This document shows, in pieces, positions 1-7,301 of a stretch of 12,670 bases of DNA (within the stretch, counting starts at the first letter, position 1; each line of letters opens with the position of its first letter). A program made the translations under genes and the position numbers. The notes beneath the pieces were generated by a model. That model worked only from the letters and a program-made list of their open reading frames with translations. It was not told where the DNA came from and ran no database searches. Source of the DNA: DASQFU01 sp035632955 (GTDB taxonomy: Bacteria > Eisenbacteria > RBG-16-71-46). The stretch lies in assembly GCA_035632955.1 (NCBI GenBank), contig DASQFU010000225.1, positions 1 to 12,670 on the forward strand. The letters are read 5' to 3'.

Positions 1-84
1 GGCGATCTTCCGGTACGCCTTCTTGATCTCCACCTCTTTTGCGTCGCGCCCAACTCCCAGCACGTCGTAGTAGTCGCGCTTCAC
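1..84 (-). CDS. dnaJ: DnaJ co-chaperone, N-terminal 28 codons, cut by the window edge
   Basis: DnaJ (Hsp40) delivers unfolded clients to DnaK and stimulates its ATPase in the cytoplasm. Only the start of the J domain is present: translation from GTG at 84-82 begins MKRDYYDVLGVGRDAKEVE and continues IKKAYRKIA to the edge. This is the classic helix I and early helix II pattern (DYYDVLGV, then IKKAYRK). The HPD motif would follow outside the window. The GTG overlaps the grpE stop as GTGA (84-81), implying translational coupling. The order hrcA-grpE-dnaJ is the usual HrcA-type heat-shock operon order, although dnaK is not between grpE and dnaJ here. The fragment is short, but the motif is unambiguous for a J-domain protein; DnaJ rather than another J protein is inferred from context. 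Confidence 0.88.
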   Translation of the reverse strand, partial: MKRDYYDVLGVGRDAKEVEIKKAYRKIA

Positions 85-662
85 TCGGAGGCGCTCCCGG
101 GTTCGCGCGCAACCACCACCCGGGCGACACGCAAGGCGCGATCGCCGCGCGCGTAGCCCTTGTGAACGACTTGAACCACGGAACCAGGCAGGACCCCGGC
201 CTCGGCGTTCACCTCGAGCAGCGCTTCGTGGAAGGCGGGATCGAAGGGCTGCCCGAGCGGATCGACGACCTGGACGCCCTGCCGTTGGAGATAATCGCGG
301 AGCCGCTGGACGACCAGCGCCACGCCCTGCCTCCAGGATTCGGGCGCCGCGGCTTCACGCGCCGCGTCCAACGCGCGCTCGAGGTCGTCGATGGCGGCGA
401 CGAGCTCGCGAAACACCGCTTCCTCGGCGTTGCGTCGTCCCTCTTCGGCCTCGCGCGCCGCGCGGCGCCGGAAGGTCTGTAGATCCGCTTCGGTGCGCAA
501 CCACCGATCTTTGAAGTCGATCGGACGCTCGGCTCCCGCCGGCGCCTCCTCGGTCTCTGCGGTCTCGCGCTCCGCTTCCGCCGGCGGCTCCTCGGCGTCC
601 CGCTCCGGCGTTTCGAGGTCAACCGGCTTGCCCGGCGTTACGTCCCGCTTTCCGCCGCGCAC
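81..662 (-). CDS. grpE: GrpE nucleotide exchange factor
   Basis: GrpE is the cytoplasmic dimeric nucleotide exchange factor that releases ADP from DnaK. The 193-residue product has an acidic, Glu/Pro-rich disordered N-terminus (about residues 15-45), a long charged helix (about 50-110, DRWLRTEADLQTFRRRAA onward) and the C-terminal beta domain with the family signature FDPAFHEAL, then VVQVVHKGYARGDRALR and a V-A-R-V-V-V strand. Length is typical. I chose GTG 662-660 because GGAG lies about 7 nt upstream and it sits 2 nt after the hrcA stop; an open frame continues upstream into hrcA but is only its shadow. The stop overlaps the dnaJ start (GTGA). Identification is firm; the start is likely but not certain. 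Confidence 0.93.
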   Translation of the reverse strand: MRGGKRDVTPGKPVDLETPERDAEEPPAEAERETAETEEAPAGAERPIDFKDRWLRTEADLQTFRRRAAREAEEGRRNAEEAVFRELVAAIDDLERALDAAREAAAPESWRQGVALVVQRLRDYLQRQGVQVVDPLGQPFDPAFHEALLEVNAEAGVLPGSVVQVVHKGYARGDRALRVARVVVAREPGSASE

Positions 663-664
663 GC

Positions 665-1717
665 TCACGCTCCGCGCGCGAGCAGCTCGGAGACCCGCGT
701 GCCGACCAGATCGACCGCCGCCAGCGCGCGCGCGTAGTCCATTCGCAGCGGTCCGAGCACGCCGACCGCACCCCGCACCGCGCCGGGCAGCGGATAACTG
801 ACCAGGCTGCATCCTTGCAGCGCCAGATCCTCGTCGAGGCCGACGCGCACCGCGGACAGGCCGGTCACGCCTTCGAGCAGCAAACGATCGAGCGGAGGCC
901 CGCTCTCGACCACCCGCAGCACCGGACCGAGCGCCGATCCGCTCGCGAACTCGGGCTGCGCCGCGATCCGATCCGCGCCCGAGCTCTGCAGCGAGCCACG
1001 GCCGGGAGCGCCCCAAGCCGCCGCCGCGGTCCGCGCCACCAGCCGGACCGCGCTGTCGCGCACCAGCACCGGATCGTCGGCGAGACGATCCCGCACGGCG
1101 GCGAGCGAGTGCCCGACCAACCGCTCGCGTAAAACGACCGCGACCGAATCGAGCTCGGCCTGCTCGAGGGGGCTCTCGAGCTCCAGCACCAGCGTGCGCA
1201 CTGCGGCGCCACCCAGGCTCAGGACCAGCAGTGCTCGCCGCTCGTCGAGCCGCGCCAGCTCCAGGTCGCTCAACCGCTCCGCCTCGACGGACGCCGTCAT
1301 GGCGAGCCCGAGCTGCTGGGTCAACGACGACAGCACCCGGGACGCCTCACCGAGGAGCTGCTCGACGTCCTCGGTCGAGCGCCGCAGGCGCTCCTCCACC
1401 TCGCGCATCAGCTCGGCCGGCAGCGGGGTCGGATCGAGCTGCGCCCGCACGAACATCTGATAGCCGAACGCGCTCGGAATGCGGCCCGACGACGTGTGGG
1501 CGCGCTCGAGCAGTCCGAGCTTCTCGAGCTCGGCGAGCGCGCTCCGGATGCTGGCCGGAGAGAGGCGGATGCCGAAGCGCCGGGCCAGAGTCTCGGACCC
1601 TACCGGCCGGGCGGTGCTGCCGTAGGCGTGCACCAGCGCCAGGAACACCTGGCGCAGGCGTTCCGAGAGATCCGGGTCTTCCTGGCTCAGACCGCCGAGG
1701 AATGCTGGCTGGGACAT
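665..1717 (-). CDS. hrcA: HrcA heat-inducible transcription repressor
   Basis: HrcA represses chaperone operons by binding CIRCE inverted repeats and is itself folded by GroEL. The 350-residue product (typical length) has an N-terminal winged helix: LSERLRQVF at about 17-25, RPVGSETLA at 37-45, LSPASIRSALAELEKLGLL at 52-70, and the diagnostic wing HTSSGRIPS at 74-82. A GAF-like dimerisation/inducer region follows. The ATG at 1717 lies inside the end of hemW (31-nt overlap) and has no strong Shine-Dalgarno, so translation may depend on hemW. It is followed 2 nt later by grpE. I found no CIRCE-like TTAGCACTC-N9-GAGTGCTAA in the window, so its own target is probably elsewhere or diverged. Confidence 0.95.
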   Translation of the reverse strand: MSQPAFLGGLSQEDPDLSERLRQVFLALVHAYGSTARPVGSETLARRFGIRLSPASIRSALAELEKLGLLERAHTSSGRIPSAFGYQMFVRAQLDPTPLPAELMREVEERLRRSTEDVEQLLGEASRVLSSLTQQLGLAMTASVEAERLSDLELARLDERRALLVLSLGGAAVRTLVLELESPLEQAELDSVAVVLRERLVGHSLAAVRDRLADDPVLVRDSAVRLVARTAAAAWGAPGRGSLQSSGADRIAAQPEFASGSALGPVLRVVESGPPLDRLLLEGVTGLSAVRVGLDEDLALQGCSLVSYPLPGAVRGAVGVLGPLRMDYARALAAVDLVGTRVSELLARGA

Positions 1718-3006
1718 GGTGGAGAGGGTACGGACCGGTTTCGTGAGCTGTCAAATCCACGACTCTCCGCGACCGCGAGAATCCACGCGGTGACGTCGTC
1801 GCCGACGAAACCATGCTCGGCCGGAATGCGCCAGCCATCGTGCGTGCGCACGAGCCGTCTGGTCGCGCACGCGGCGTCGAACGCGCCCTCATAATGGTGC
1901 GTTACTTCGTTCCAGACGGCGGCGGAGTAGTCGCGGCGGCGGAGACCTTCGCTCAGGCGCAGCCCGAGCATCACGATCTCCTCCGTGCACGACTCGGGCG
2001 TCTCGGCCTCGACGGCGTCGTGCGCGCGGCCGGCCGCGAGGCACGCCGCCCACCGCTCGAGCGCCGGATGATTGCCATAGCGCACCCCGCGCCACAGCCC
2101 GTGTGCCGACGGACCGATGCCGAGGTAGTCACGCCGCAGCCAGTAGACGAGATTGTGACGCGCTTCGCCGCCGGGCCGGGAGAAGTTGGAGATTTCATAA
2201 GGCTGGTAGCCTTCGGCGCCGAGCCGTGCGCCGAGCCGCTGGTAGAGGTCGGCCTGCTCCTCCGGGGAGGGCAACGCCAGCTCGCCGCTCAACACCGAGC
2301 GTCCCATCGGCGTGTCCGGCTCCGGAATGAAGCAGTAGGCCGAGACGTGCTCGAGATCGAGCCCCAAGGTTCGCTCCAGCGTCTCGTCGAACGTCGGCAG
2401 GCCATGGCCGGGGAATCCGAACATCAAATCCAGCGACAGCCGGCGAAACCCATGACGCCGGGCGAGCGCGACCGCTTCCGCCGGCCGGTCGCGGTCGTGA
2501 ATGCGACCCAGCCGCTCGAGCTCCTGGGCGTCGAAGCTCTGCGCACCCATCGACAACCGGTTGACGCCGGCCGCGGCCCACGCATCCAGCAGGGCCGGGC
2601 GCACCGATTCCGGATTGGCCTCGAGCGTGATCTCCGCGTCCGGGGCGAGCGTGAAGTGGTCGCGCAGCAGCGACCACAGCCGCTCGAAGTGGCGCGACGA
2701 GAGCGCCGAAGGCGTGCCGCCGCCGAAGAACACGGAAGTGAACGCCACGCCGCGCGCGCTGTCAGCGCGCCGCGCCATCTCGAGCGTCAGACCTTCGAAA
2801 TAGCGCGCCACCTTGGCGGCCGAGAGCGAGCCGGTGGCGAAGTCGCAGTACGCGCACCGCACCGCACAGAACGGAACGTGCACGTAGAGGCCGAGCCGCG
2901 CCTGCTCGCGCGCGTCGCCGAGCGGAGACGGGTCGCGCGCGGCGAAGCTCGCGCCGGCCGGTGCGGGCCGCGCGCTCAGCGAATCAGCCGGAAGAGTCGT
3001 TGCCAT
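1687..3006 (-). CDS. hemW: HemW-like radical SAM heme chaperone
   Basis: HemW (formerly misnamed coproporphyrinogen III oxidase-like HemN) is a radical SAM protein that binds heme and passes it to respiratory enzymes. The 439-residue product has YVHVPFC at 41-47 and cluster cysteines C47, C51 and C54 in CxxxCxYC. The residue after the following Asp is Phe (CDF), not the extra Cys of true HemN, which favours HemW. GGGTPS at about 95-100, the NPES and RLSMGAQSF segments, and a C-terminal wHTH-like tail (LRLSEGL region) follow. It overlaps lepB upstream by 31 nt and hrcA downstream by 31 nt. The first ~35 residues are an uncharacteristic Ala/Pro-rich leader, so an internal start is possible. hemW next to hrcA-grpE-dnaJ is a recurring arrangement in bacteria. 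Confidence 0.92.
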   Translation of the reverse strand: MATTLPADSLSARPAPAGASFAARDPSPLGDAREQARLGLYVHVPFCAVRCAYCDFATGSLSAAKVARYFEGLTLEMARRADSARGVAFTSVFFGGGTPSALSSRHFERLWSLLRDHFTLAPDAEITLEANPESVRPALLDAWAAAGVNRLSMGAQSFDAQELERLGRIHDRDRPAEAVALARRHGFRRLSLDLMFGFPGHGLPTFDETLERTLGLDLEHVSAYCFIPEPDTPMGRSVLSGELALPSPEEQADLYQRLGARLGAEGYQPYEISNFSRPGGEARHNLVYWLRRDYLGIGPSAHGLWRGVRYGNHPALERWAACLAAGRAHDAVEAETPESCTEEIVMLGLRLSEGLRRRDYSAAVWNEVTHHYEGAFDAACATRRLVRTHDGWRIPAEHGFVGDDVTAWILAVAESRGFDSSRNRSVPSPPCPSQHSSAV

Positions 3007-3590
3007 CGCGGCCAGTTCCGCTCGCCGTCCCAGGACCAGTAGATGAACATCGCGCGACCCTTCACGAGATCCATGTCGAGCGTGCCCCAGTAGCGGCTGT
3101 CGTTGGAGTTGTCACGGTTGTCTCCCATCATGAACATCTCGTCCGAGGGGACCGTGAACGGCCCATAGTTGTCGCGGTAGTCGAATCCCGCCGGCCGTGT
3201 GCTCGGGTCGGTATGGATCGCGTAAGGCTCCTTCAACCGACGGCCGTCGACCGACACCTGTTTTTCGTCGATTTCGATCGTCTGGCCTCCGGTCGCCACG
3301 CAGCGCTTGATGAAGTCCTTGCTCGGATCCTGCGGGAACTGGAACACGATCACGTCGCCGCGTTGCGGGTCACGCAGGCCCGGCAGGCGCACGTGCGTGA
3401 ACGGAATCTTGGGGCCGTACTCGAACTTGTTGACGAACAGGAAATCGCCTTTGAGCAGCGTGTCCATCATCGATTCTGACGGAATGCGGAACGCCTGAAT
3501 CACGAACGCGCGCAGGAACAGGGTCAGGAGCAAGGCGCCGAGCGCCGCCTCGACGTACTCCTTGAGGATGGAACGGGGCTTCCCCGACAT
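2976..3590 (-). CDS. lepB: Signal peptidase I
   Basis: Type I signal peptidase removes signal peptides from exported proteins at the outer face of the cytoplasmic membrane. The 204-residue product has one N-terminal membrane helix (about 13-31, ALGALLLTLFLRAFVI), then box B RIPSESMM with nucleophile Ser40, RGDVIVF (box C), FIKRCVA with general-base Lys95, and box E GDNRDNSNDSR. The ATG at 3590 has a strong AAGGAG at 3600-3595, five nt away, and begins 14 nt after the lepA stop; an upstream open extension is only lepA shadow. The lepA-lepB order matches the classical E. coli pair. The end overlaps the start of hemW. Confidence 0.96.
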   Translation of the reverse strand: MSGKPRSILKEYVEAALGALLLTLFLRAFVIQAFRIPSESMMDTLLKGDFLFVNKFEYGPKIPFTHVRLPGLRDPQRGDVIVFQFPQDPSKDFIKRCVATGGQTIEIDEKQVSVDGRRLKEPYAIHTDPSTRPAGFDYRDNYGPFTVPSDEMFMMGDNRDNSNDSRYWGTLDMDLVKGRAMFIYWSWDGERNWPRWQRLFRLIR

Positions 3591-3604
3591 GACTCTCCTT
3601 TCGC

Positions 3605-5413
3605 TCAGCGGTCCACCTTGAGCACCGCCAGGAATGCCTCCTGCGGCACTTCGACGGTCCCGATCTGCTTCATTCGCCGCTTGCCCTCTTTCTGTTTCTC
3701 GAGCAGCTTGCGCTTGCGTGTGATGTCGCCGCCATAGCATTTCGCGGTCACGTTCTTACGGATCGCCCCGAGCGTCTCGCGCGCGATGATCTTGCTGCCG
3801 ATCGCGGCCTGGATCGCGACCTGGAACATCTGCCTGGGGATCAGCTCCTTGAGCTTGGCGCACAGGTCGCGTCCCCACTCGTAGGCCTTGTCACGATGGA
3901 CGATCGTCGACAGCGCGTCCACCGTCTCGTTGTTCAGCAGCAGGTCGATCTTCACCATGTCCGCCTCGCGATAGCCGTCGAACTCGTAGTCAAGCGAGGC
4001 GTACCCACGCGACACCGACTTCAAGCGATCGTAGAAGTCGAGCACGATCTCTGCCAGCGGCAGGCGGTAGGCGACGCGCGCGCGCTTCTCCTCGATGTAA
4101 TCGAGGCTCACGTACAGACCGCGACGCTCCTGGCACAGCTTCATCACCGCGCCCAGGTATTCGGACGGGGTGAGCACGTGCGCCAGCACGTAGGGCTCCT
4201 CGATCACGGCGATCGTGTTGGCCGGCGGCATCTGGCTCGGATTGTCGACCACCATCTCTTCGCCGTTTTCGAGCAGGACATGGAACTCGACGCTCGGCGT
4301 GGTCGCGATCAGGTCGATCTGGTATTCGCGGCGCAGCCGCTCCTGGACGATCTCCATGTGGAGCAGACCGAGGAAGCCGCAGCGGAACCCGAACCCGAGC
4401 GCGACCGAGGTCTCCGGCTGGTAGATCAGCGCCGCGTCGTTCAGGGTCAGCTTGCCGAGCGCCTCCTTCAGCCCCTCGTACTGCTCGGCATCGATCGGGT
4501 AGAGGCCCGAGAACACCATCGACTGGACTTCGCGAAAACCCGGTAGCGCGGCCAGACCATCCACGCCCGCGGCGCCGACCGTGTCGCCGACGCGCGCCTC
4601 CGCGACCGACTTGACCCCGGCGACGAGATAACCGACCTGCCCTGCGAGCAGCGCGGGCAGCGGATCGAGCTTAAGGCGCATCCGTCCGACCTCGGTCACC
4701 TCGTACTGGCCGCCGGTCGAGAGGAAACGGATGCGGTCCCCCGCGCGCACCGCGCCGTCCACCACTCGGATCACCGCGACCACACCGCGGTACTGGTCGA
4801 ACTTGGAATCGAAGATCAGCGCCCGGAACGGCCCATCCGGATCTCCCGTTGGCGGCGGCAGATCGGTGACGATCCGCTCCAGGAGCTCGTCGACGCCGTC
4901 GCCGGTCTTGGCGCTCATCTTCAGCACCCGCTCCGCCGGCACCCCGGTGACGTGCTCGATCTCGAGCGCGACGTCGTCGGGACGCGCCGCCGGCAGATCC
5001 ACCTTATTGACCGCGCCAACGACCTCGAGACCTTGCTCGCGCGCGAGCAGGAAGTTCGAGAGCGTCTGCGCCTCGATGCCCTGCGAGGCGTCGACGACCA
5101 GCACCGCGCCTTCGCAGGCGGCCAGGCTGCGCGAGACCTCGTAAGTGAAATCGACGTGGCCCGGCGTGTCGATCAGGTTGAGCTGATAGAGCTCGCCGTC
5201 ACGCGCGCGATGCTCCATCGCGATCGCGTGCGACTTGATCGTGATCCCCTTCTCGCGCTCGAGGTCCATGCTGTCCAGCACCTGCGCCCGCATCTGCTGC
5301 GGGGGCAGGGTGCGCGTCAGCTCGAGCAGGCGGTCGGCCAGCGTGCTCTTGCCGTGGTCGATGTGCGCGACGATGCAAAAGTTGCGAATGCGCTGCAGAC
5401 GCGGGTCGCTCAA
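3605..5413 (-). CDS. lepA: Elongation factor 4 (LepA) translational GTPase
   Basis: LepA/EF4 is a ribosome-associated GTPase implicated in back-translocation and in 30S biogenesis or initiation. The product (602 residues from the chosen start; E. coli LepA is 599) carries G1 AHIDHGKST at about 16-24, the LEREKGITIKS switch I region, DTPGHVDF, NKVD and SAKTG, then EF-G-like domains and the LepA-specific C-terminus with AKCYGGDITRKRKLLEKQK. The start is not ATG: TTG at 5413-5411 overlaps the preceding stop as TTGA and has GGTGG just upstream. GTG at 5422-5420, three codons earlier, is the alternative. The open frame extends far upstream, but that stretch is Arg/Gly-rich shadow. Confidence 0.97.
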   Translation of the reverse strand: MSDPRLQRIRNFCIVAHIDHGKSTLADRLLELTRTLPPQQMRAQVLDSMDLEREKGITIKSHAIAMEHRARDGELYQLNLIDTPGHVDFTYEVSRSLAACEGAVLVVDASQGIEAQTLSNFLLAREQGLEVVGAVNKVDLPAARPDDVALEIEHVTGVPAERVLKMSAKTGDGVDELLERIVTDLPPPTGDPDGPFRALIFDSKFDQYRGVVAVIRVVDGAVRAGDRIRFLSTGGQYEVTEVGRMRLKLDPLPALLAGQVGYLVAGVKSVAEARVGDTVGAAGVDGLAALPGFREVQSMVFSGLYPIDAEQYEGLKEALGKLTLNDAALIYQPETSVALGFGFRCGFLGLLHMEIVQERLRREYQIDLIATTPSVEFHVLLENGEEMVVDNPSQMPPANTIAVIEEPYVLAHVLTPSEYLGAVMKLCQERRGLYVSLDYIEEKRARVAYRLPLAEIVLDFYDRLKSVSRGYASLDYEFDGYREADMVKIDLLLNNETVDALSTIVHRDKAYEWGRDLCAKLKELIPRQMFQVAIQAAIGSKIIARETLGAIRKNVTAKCYGGDITRKRKLLEKQKEGKRRMKQIGTVEVPQEAFLAVLKVDR

Positions 5414-6036
5414 AACCGCCACCCGACCGAGACCCGGCCTCCCGGTGACGCCGGGCCCGGGGGCAGCGCCGGGTCGGCATCGAACTGGACGTCGAAGTTC
5501 TTGAAGTGGGCGTCGATGTAGGCGTCGAGCAGCGCGTAGATCACGACGCCGCCGAGCAGCCAGCGATCGCGGATCGCATCGTCGAAGCGTGCGTTGAATT
5601 GCTCGATCCGGTCGTTGTGCAGTTCCACGTCGTTTCGCTCGAGCGCCGCGTTCGCCTCGCGCGCGAGACGATCCAGCTCCCGCTCGCCCTCGAGGATGCG
5701 CAGTCCGAGCCACACCTCGCCGGCCGCCACACCGGCCGCCTTCCACCACGAACCGTTGTGGAGCTGCCCCCATCCCGGCAGTGCCAGCGAACGCAGCATC
5801 ACCCAGCGCGGCCGGTCCCATCCGGTCGGGAGCGGCGGCGGTGGCGGCCGGTCCCGCGCCGGAAGGGGCGCATTGCGTAGTGGAACCCTCGTGATCCGCG
5901 ACGGTTCGCCCGACGGGGCGGTCTCGACCGCGGTCGTGTCCCGAGCGTCCGCAGCGGCGGTCGTGTCCGGAGCGGCGGGCACCTGCGCCAACCCGGGCGC
6001 AGCGGTTGCCGCCAGACACAGGAGTAGCCCGATCAC
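5410..6036 (-). CDS. DUF5683-like secreted/membrane protein of unknown function
   Basis: No function is known to me. The 208-residue product starts with a hydrophobic segment (residues 2-18, IGLLLCLAATAAPGLAQ) resembling a signal peptide or anchor. A Pro/Ala/Thr-rich linker (about 19-72, including six consecutive Pro-rich positions) follows, then the core LRSLALPGWGQLHNGSWWKA (81-100). A P-G-W-G-Q-L-x-N-G motif leading into a membrane helix is typical of DUF5683-type proteins. Hydrophobic stretches lie at about 101-115 and 158-175, separated by a charged helix (116-157). The only available start between the tRNA and the core is GTG 6036, 12 nt after the tRNA-Sec CCA, with no clear Shine-Dalgarno. 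The stop overlaps the lepA start. The family assignment is by motif memory, not a search. Confidence 0.7.
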   Translation of the reverse strand: MIGLLLCLAATAAPGLAQVPAAPDTTAAADARDTTAVETAPSGEPSRITRVPLRNAPLPARDRPPPPPLPTGWDRPRWVMLRSLALPGWGQLHNGSWWKAAGVAAGEVWLGLRILEGERELDRLAREANAALERNDVELHNDRIEQFNARFDDAIRDRWLLGGVVIYALLDAYIDAHFKNFDVQFDADPALPPGPASPGGRVSVGWRF

Positions 6037-6048
6037 GACCGAACGGCG

Positions 6049-6146
6049 TGGCGGGAACGCGTGGGAATCGAACCCACCTCGGACGCATTGAGCGCCCAAC
6101 CGCGGGATTTGAAGTCCCCGGAGTCCACCAGAACCCATGCGCTCCC
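6049..6146 (-). tRNA. selC: tRNA-Sec (anticodon UCA)
   Basis: This is the selenocysteine tRNA that reads recoded UGA. It is complete and has the specific bacterial tRNA-Sec shape. The acceptor stem is 8 bp (6146-6139 with 6060-6053, one G-U). A 2-nt linker leads to a D arm of 6 bp with only a 4-nt loop, TGGT (6136-6121). The anticodon loop is CTTCAAA (6114-6108) with anticodon TCA at 6112-6110. The long variable arm has a 6-bp stem and TCAAT loop (6097-6081). The T arm is a perfect 5 bp (6077-6061) with TTCGATT. Discriminator is G (6052) and CCA is encoded (6051-6049). The top anticodon-stem pair is G.G (6119/6103), the only clear mismatch. It lies 3 nt after the selD stop and 12 nt before the next CDS. 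Confidence 0.96.
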
Positions 6147-6149
6147 GCA

Positions 6150-7256
6150 TCATGCGTGGCGTCCTGTCGCCGGCTCGGCGCCGCGACGCCGCGATTCCTC
6201 GCTCCATTCCAGCTCGACCGCCGACGATGCGCGCGGCGCGACCTCGCCGACCTCGACCACCCACACGCGCCGGCGGCGCAACGCCGCCGTGAGCGCCGCC
6301 ACGCGTCGTGGCGGAATCGCGATCAGCAACCCCCCCGAGGTCTGCGGATCGTAGAGCGCGAGCTGGATCGGCTCCGGCGTCGTCCCCTCCGCGACCGAGG
6401 CGGCGTAGAAGTCCCGATTCTTGTGCAGGCCACCCGGGGCGACGCCGGCTGCGACCAGCTCGAGCACGCGTGGCAGGAACCAGCGCCGCGCCGGCCGCAG
6501 GCGCAGCGTCACCTGGCTCGCGTCCGCCATCTGGCGCGCGTGTCCCAGCAATCCGAAGCCGGTGACGTCGGTCGCCGCGCGCGCGCCGAACTCGACGGCG
6601 GCTTCCGAGGCGCGCCGGTTCAGCGTCGTCATTTGTCGCGTCAATCGCGCCAGTGCGGGACGCTCGAGCCGCTGCTGCTTGAGCGCGGTCGCGAGAATCC
6701 CGGTGCCGATCGGCTTCGTGAGCAGCACGCGGTCCTTGGGCCGCGCTCCCGCGTTCGTCAACAGGTGCCGAATCTGGACCACTCCGGTCACGCTGTAGCC
6801 GAACTTCAGCTCGGGATCTCGCACCGAGTGGCCGCCGAGGATGCTGACGCCCGCCTCGTTCATCTTGTCCTGGCCGCCGCGCAGGATCTCGCGCAACACC
6901 TCGGGCGGCAGCTCGGCATCCGGAAAACACAGCAGCGCCAGAGCGGTAATCGGCCGCCCTCCCATCGCGTACACATCCGAGAGGGCGTTGGCCGCCGCGA
7001 TCTGCCCGTAGTCGTAGGGGTCGTCCACGATCGGCGTGAAGAAGTCCGCGGTTTGCACCAGGGCTTCTCCCTTGCCGTAGCGATAGACGCCGGCATCGTC
7101 GAACGTCGAGTGATCGACGAGCACGCGCCGGTCCCGTGAGCGAGCGGGCAGTCCTTCGAGCGCTGCGCGCAGGTCCGCCGGACCCAGCTTTGACGCTCAA
7201 CCGGCGCAAGCCACGTGGGCGGTCAGCCGCACTTCGATGCGGCGGCGTCCGTTCAC
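6150..7256 (-). CDS. selD: Selenophosphate synthetase, itself a selenoprotein with in-frame UGA (Sec20)
   Basis: SelD makes selenophosphate from selenide and ATP, the selenium donor for Sec-tRNA. Read from GTG 7256-7254 the product is 368 residues. It contains LTAHVACAG, then UGA (7199-7197) at residue 20, then ASKLGPADL. This matches the family's N-terminal active loop, where the position is Cys or Sec and a nearby Lys (here Lys23) is catalytic. Downstream are DDAGVY, TTDFF-like VQTADFFTPIVDDP, YAMGGRP, GGHS, DVTGFGLLGH and DPQTSGGLL, all SelD hallmarks. AGGGA lies 8 nt before the GTG; GTG 7232 is an alternative. Without recoding, only a fragment from GTG 7124 would be called, lacking the active site. 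It follows ridA by 45 nt and precedes tRNA-Sec by 3 nt. Confidence 0.93.
7170..7199 (-). promoter_or_regulatory. Bacterial SECIS-like hairpin after the selD UGA
   Basis: Bacterial Sec insertion needs a stem-loop in the mRNA just 3' of the UGA, bound by SelB. After the UGA (7199-7197), GGGUCC pairs with GGACCU around a GGC loop (7185-7171), extended by one U.G pair, so the loop starts 18 nt after the UGA. A competing fold puts GGUC as a tetraloop on stem GCUG/CGGC (7188-7177), with GUC/GAC pairing below it. GGUC is also the loop of the E. coli fdhF SECIS, but here it sits closer to the UGA. Which fold forms cannot be settled by eye. Confidence 0.6.
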
Positions 7257-7301
7257 TGCCGCGTTCCCTGGACGTGAGGAGTCGCGCCGTGACCGTGCGT
7301 T

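Noticed and set aside
1718..1760. CIRCE operator before hrcA
   Set aside because: No TTAGCACTC or GAGTGCTAA, nor a close variant with 9-nt spacing, is visible here; the region is hemW coding sequence.
1813..3042. 409-codon open frame on the plus strand
   Set aside because: It is antisense to hemW and is explained by high-GC codon bias.
5410..7209. 599-codon open frame on the minus strand
   Set aside because: It runs antiphase through selD and across the tRNA-Sec gene; only its last 208 codons (from GTG 6036) look like a protein.
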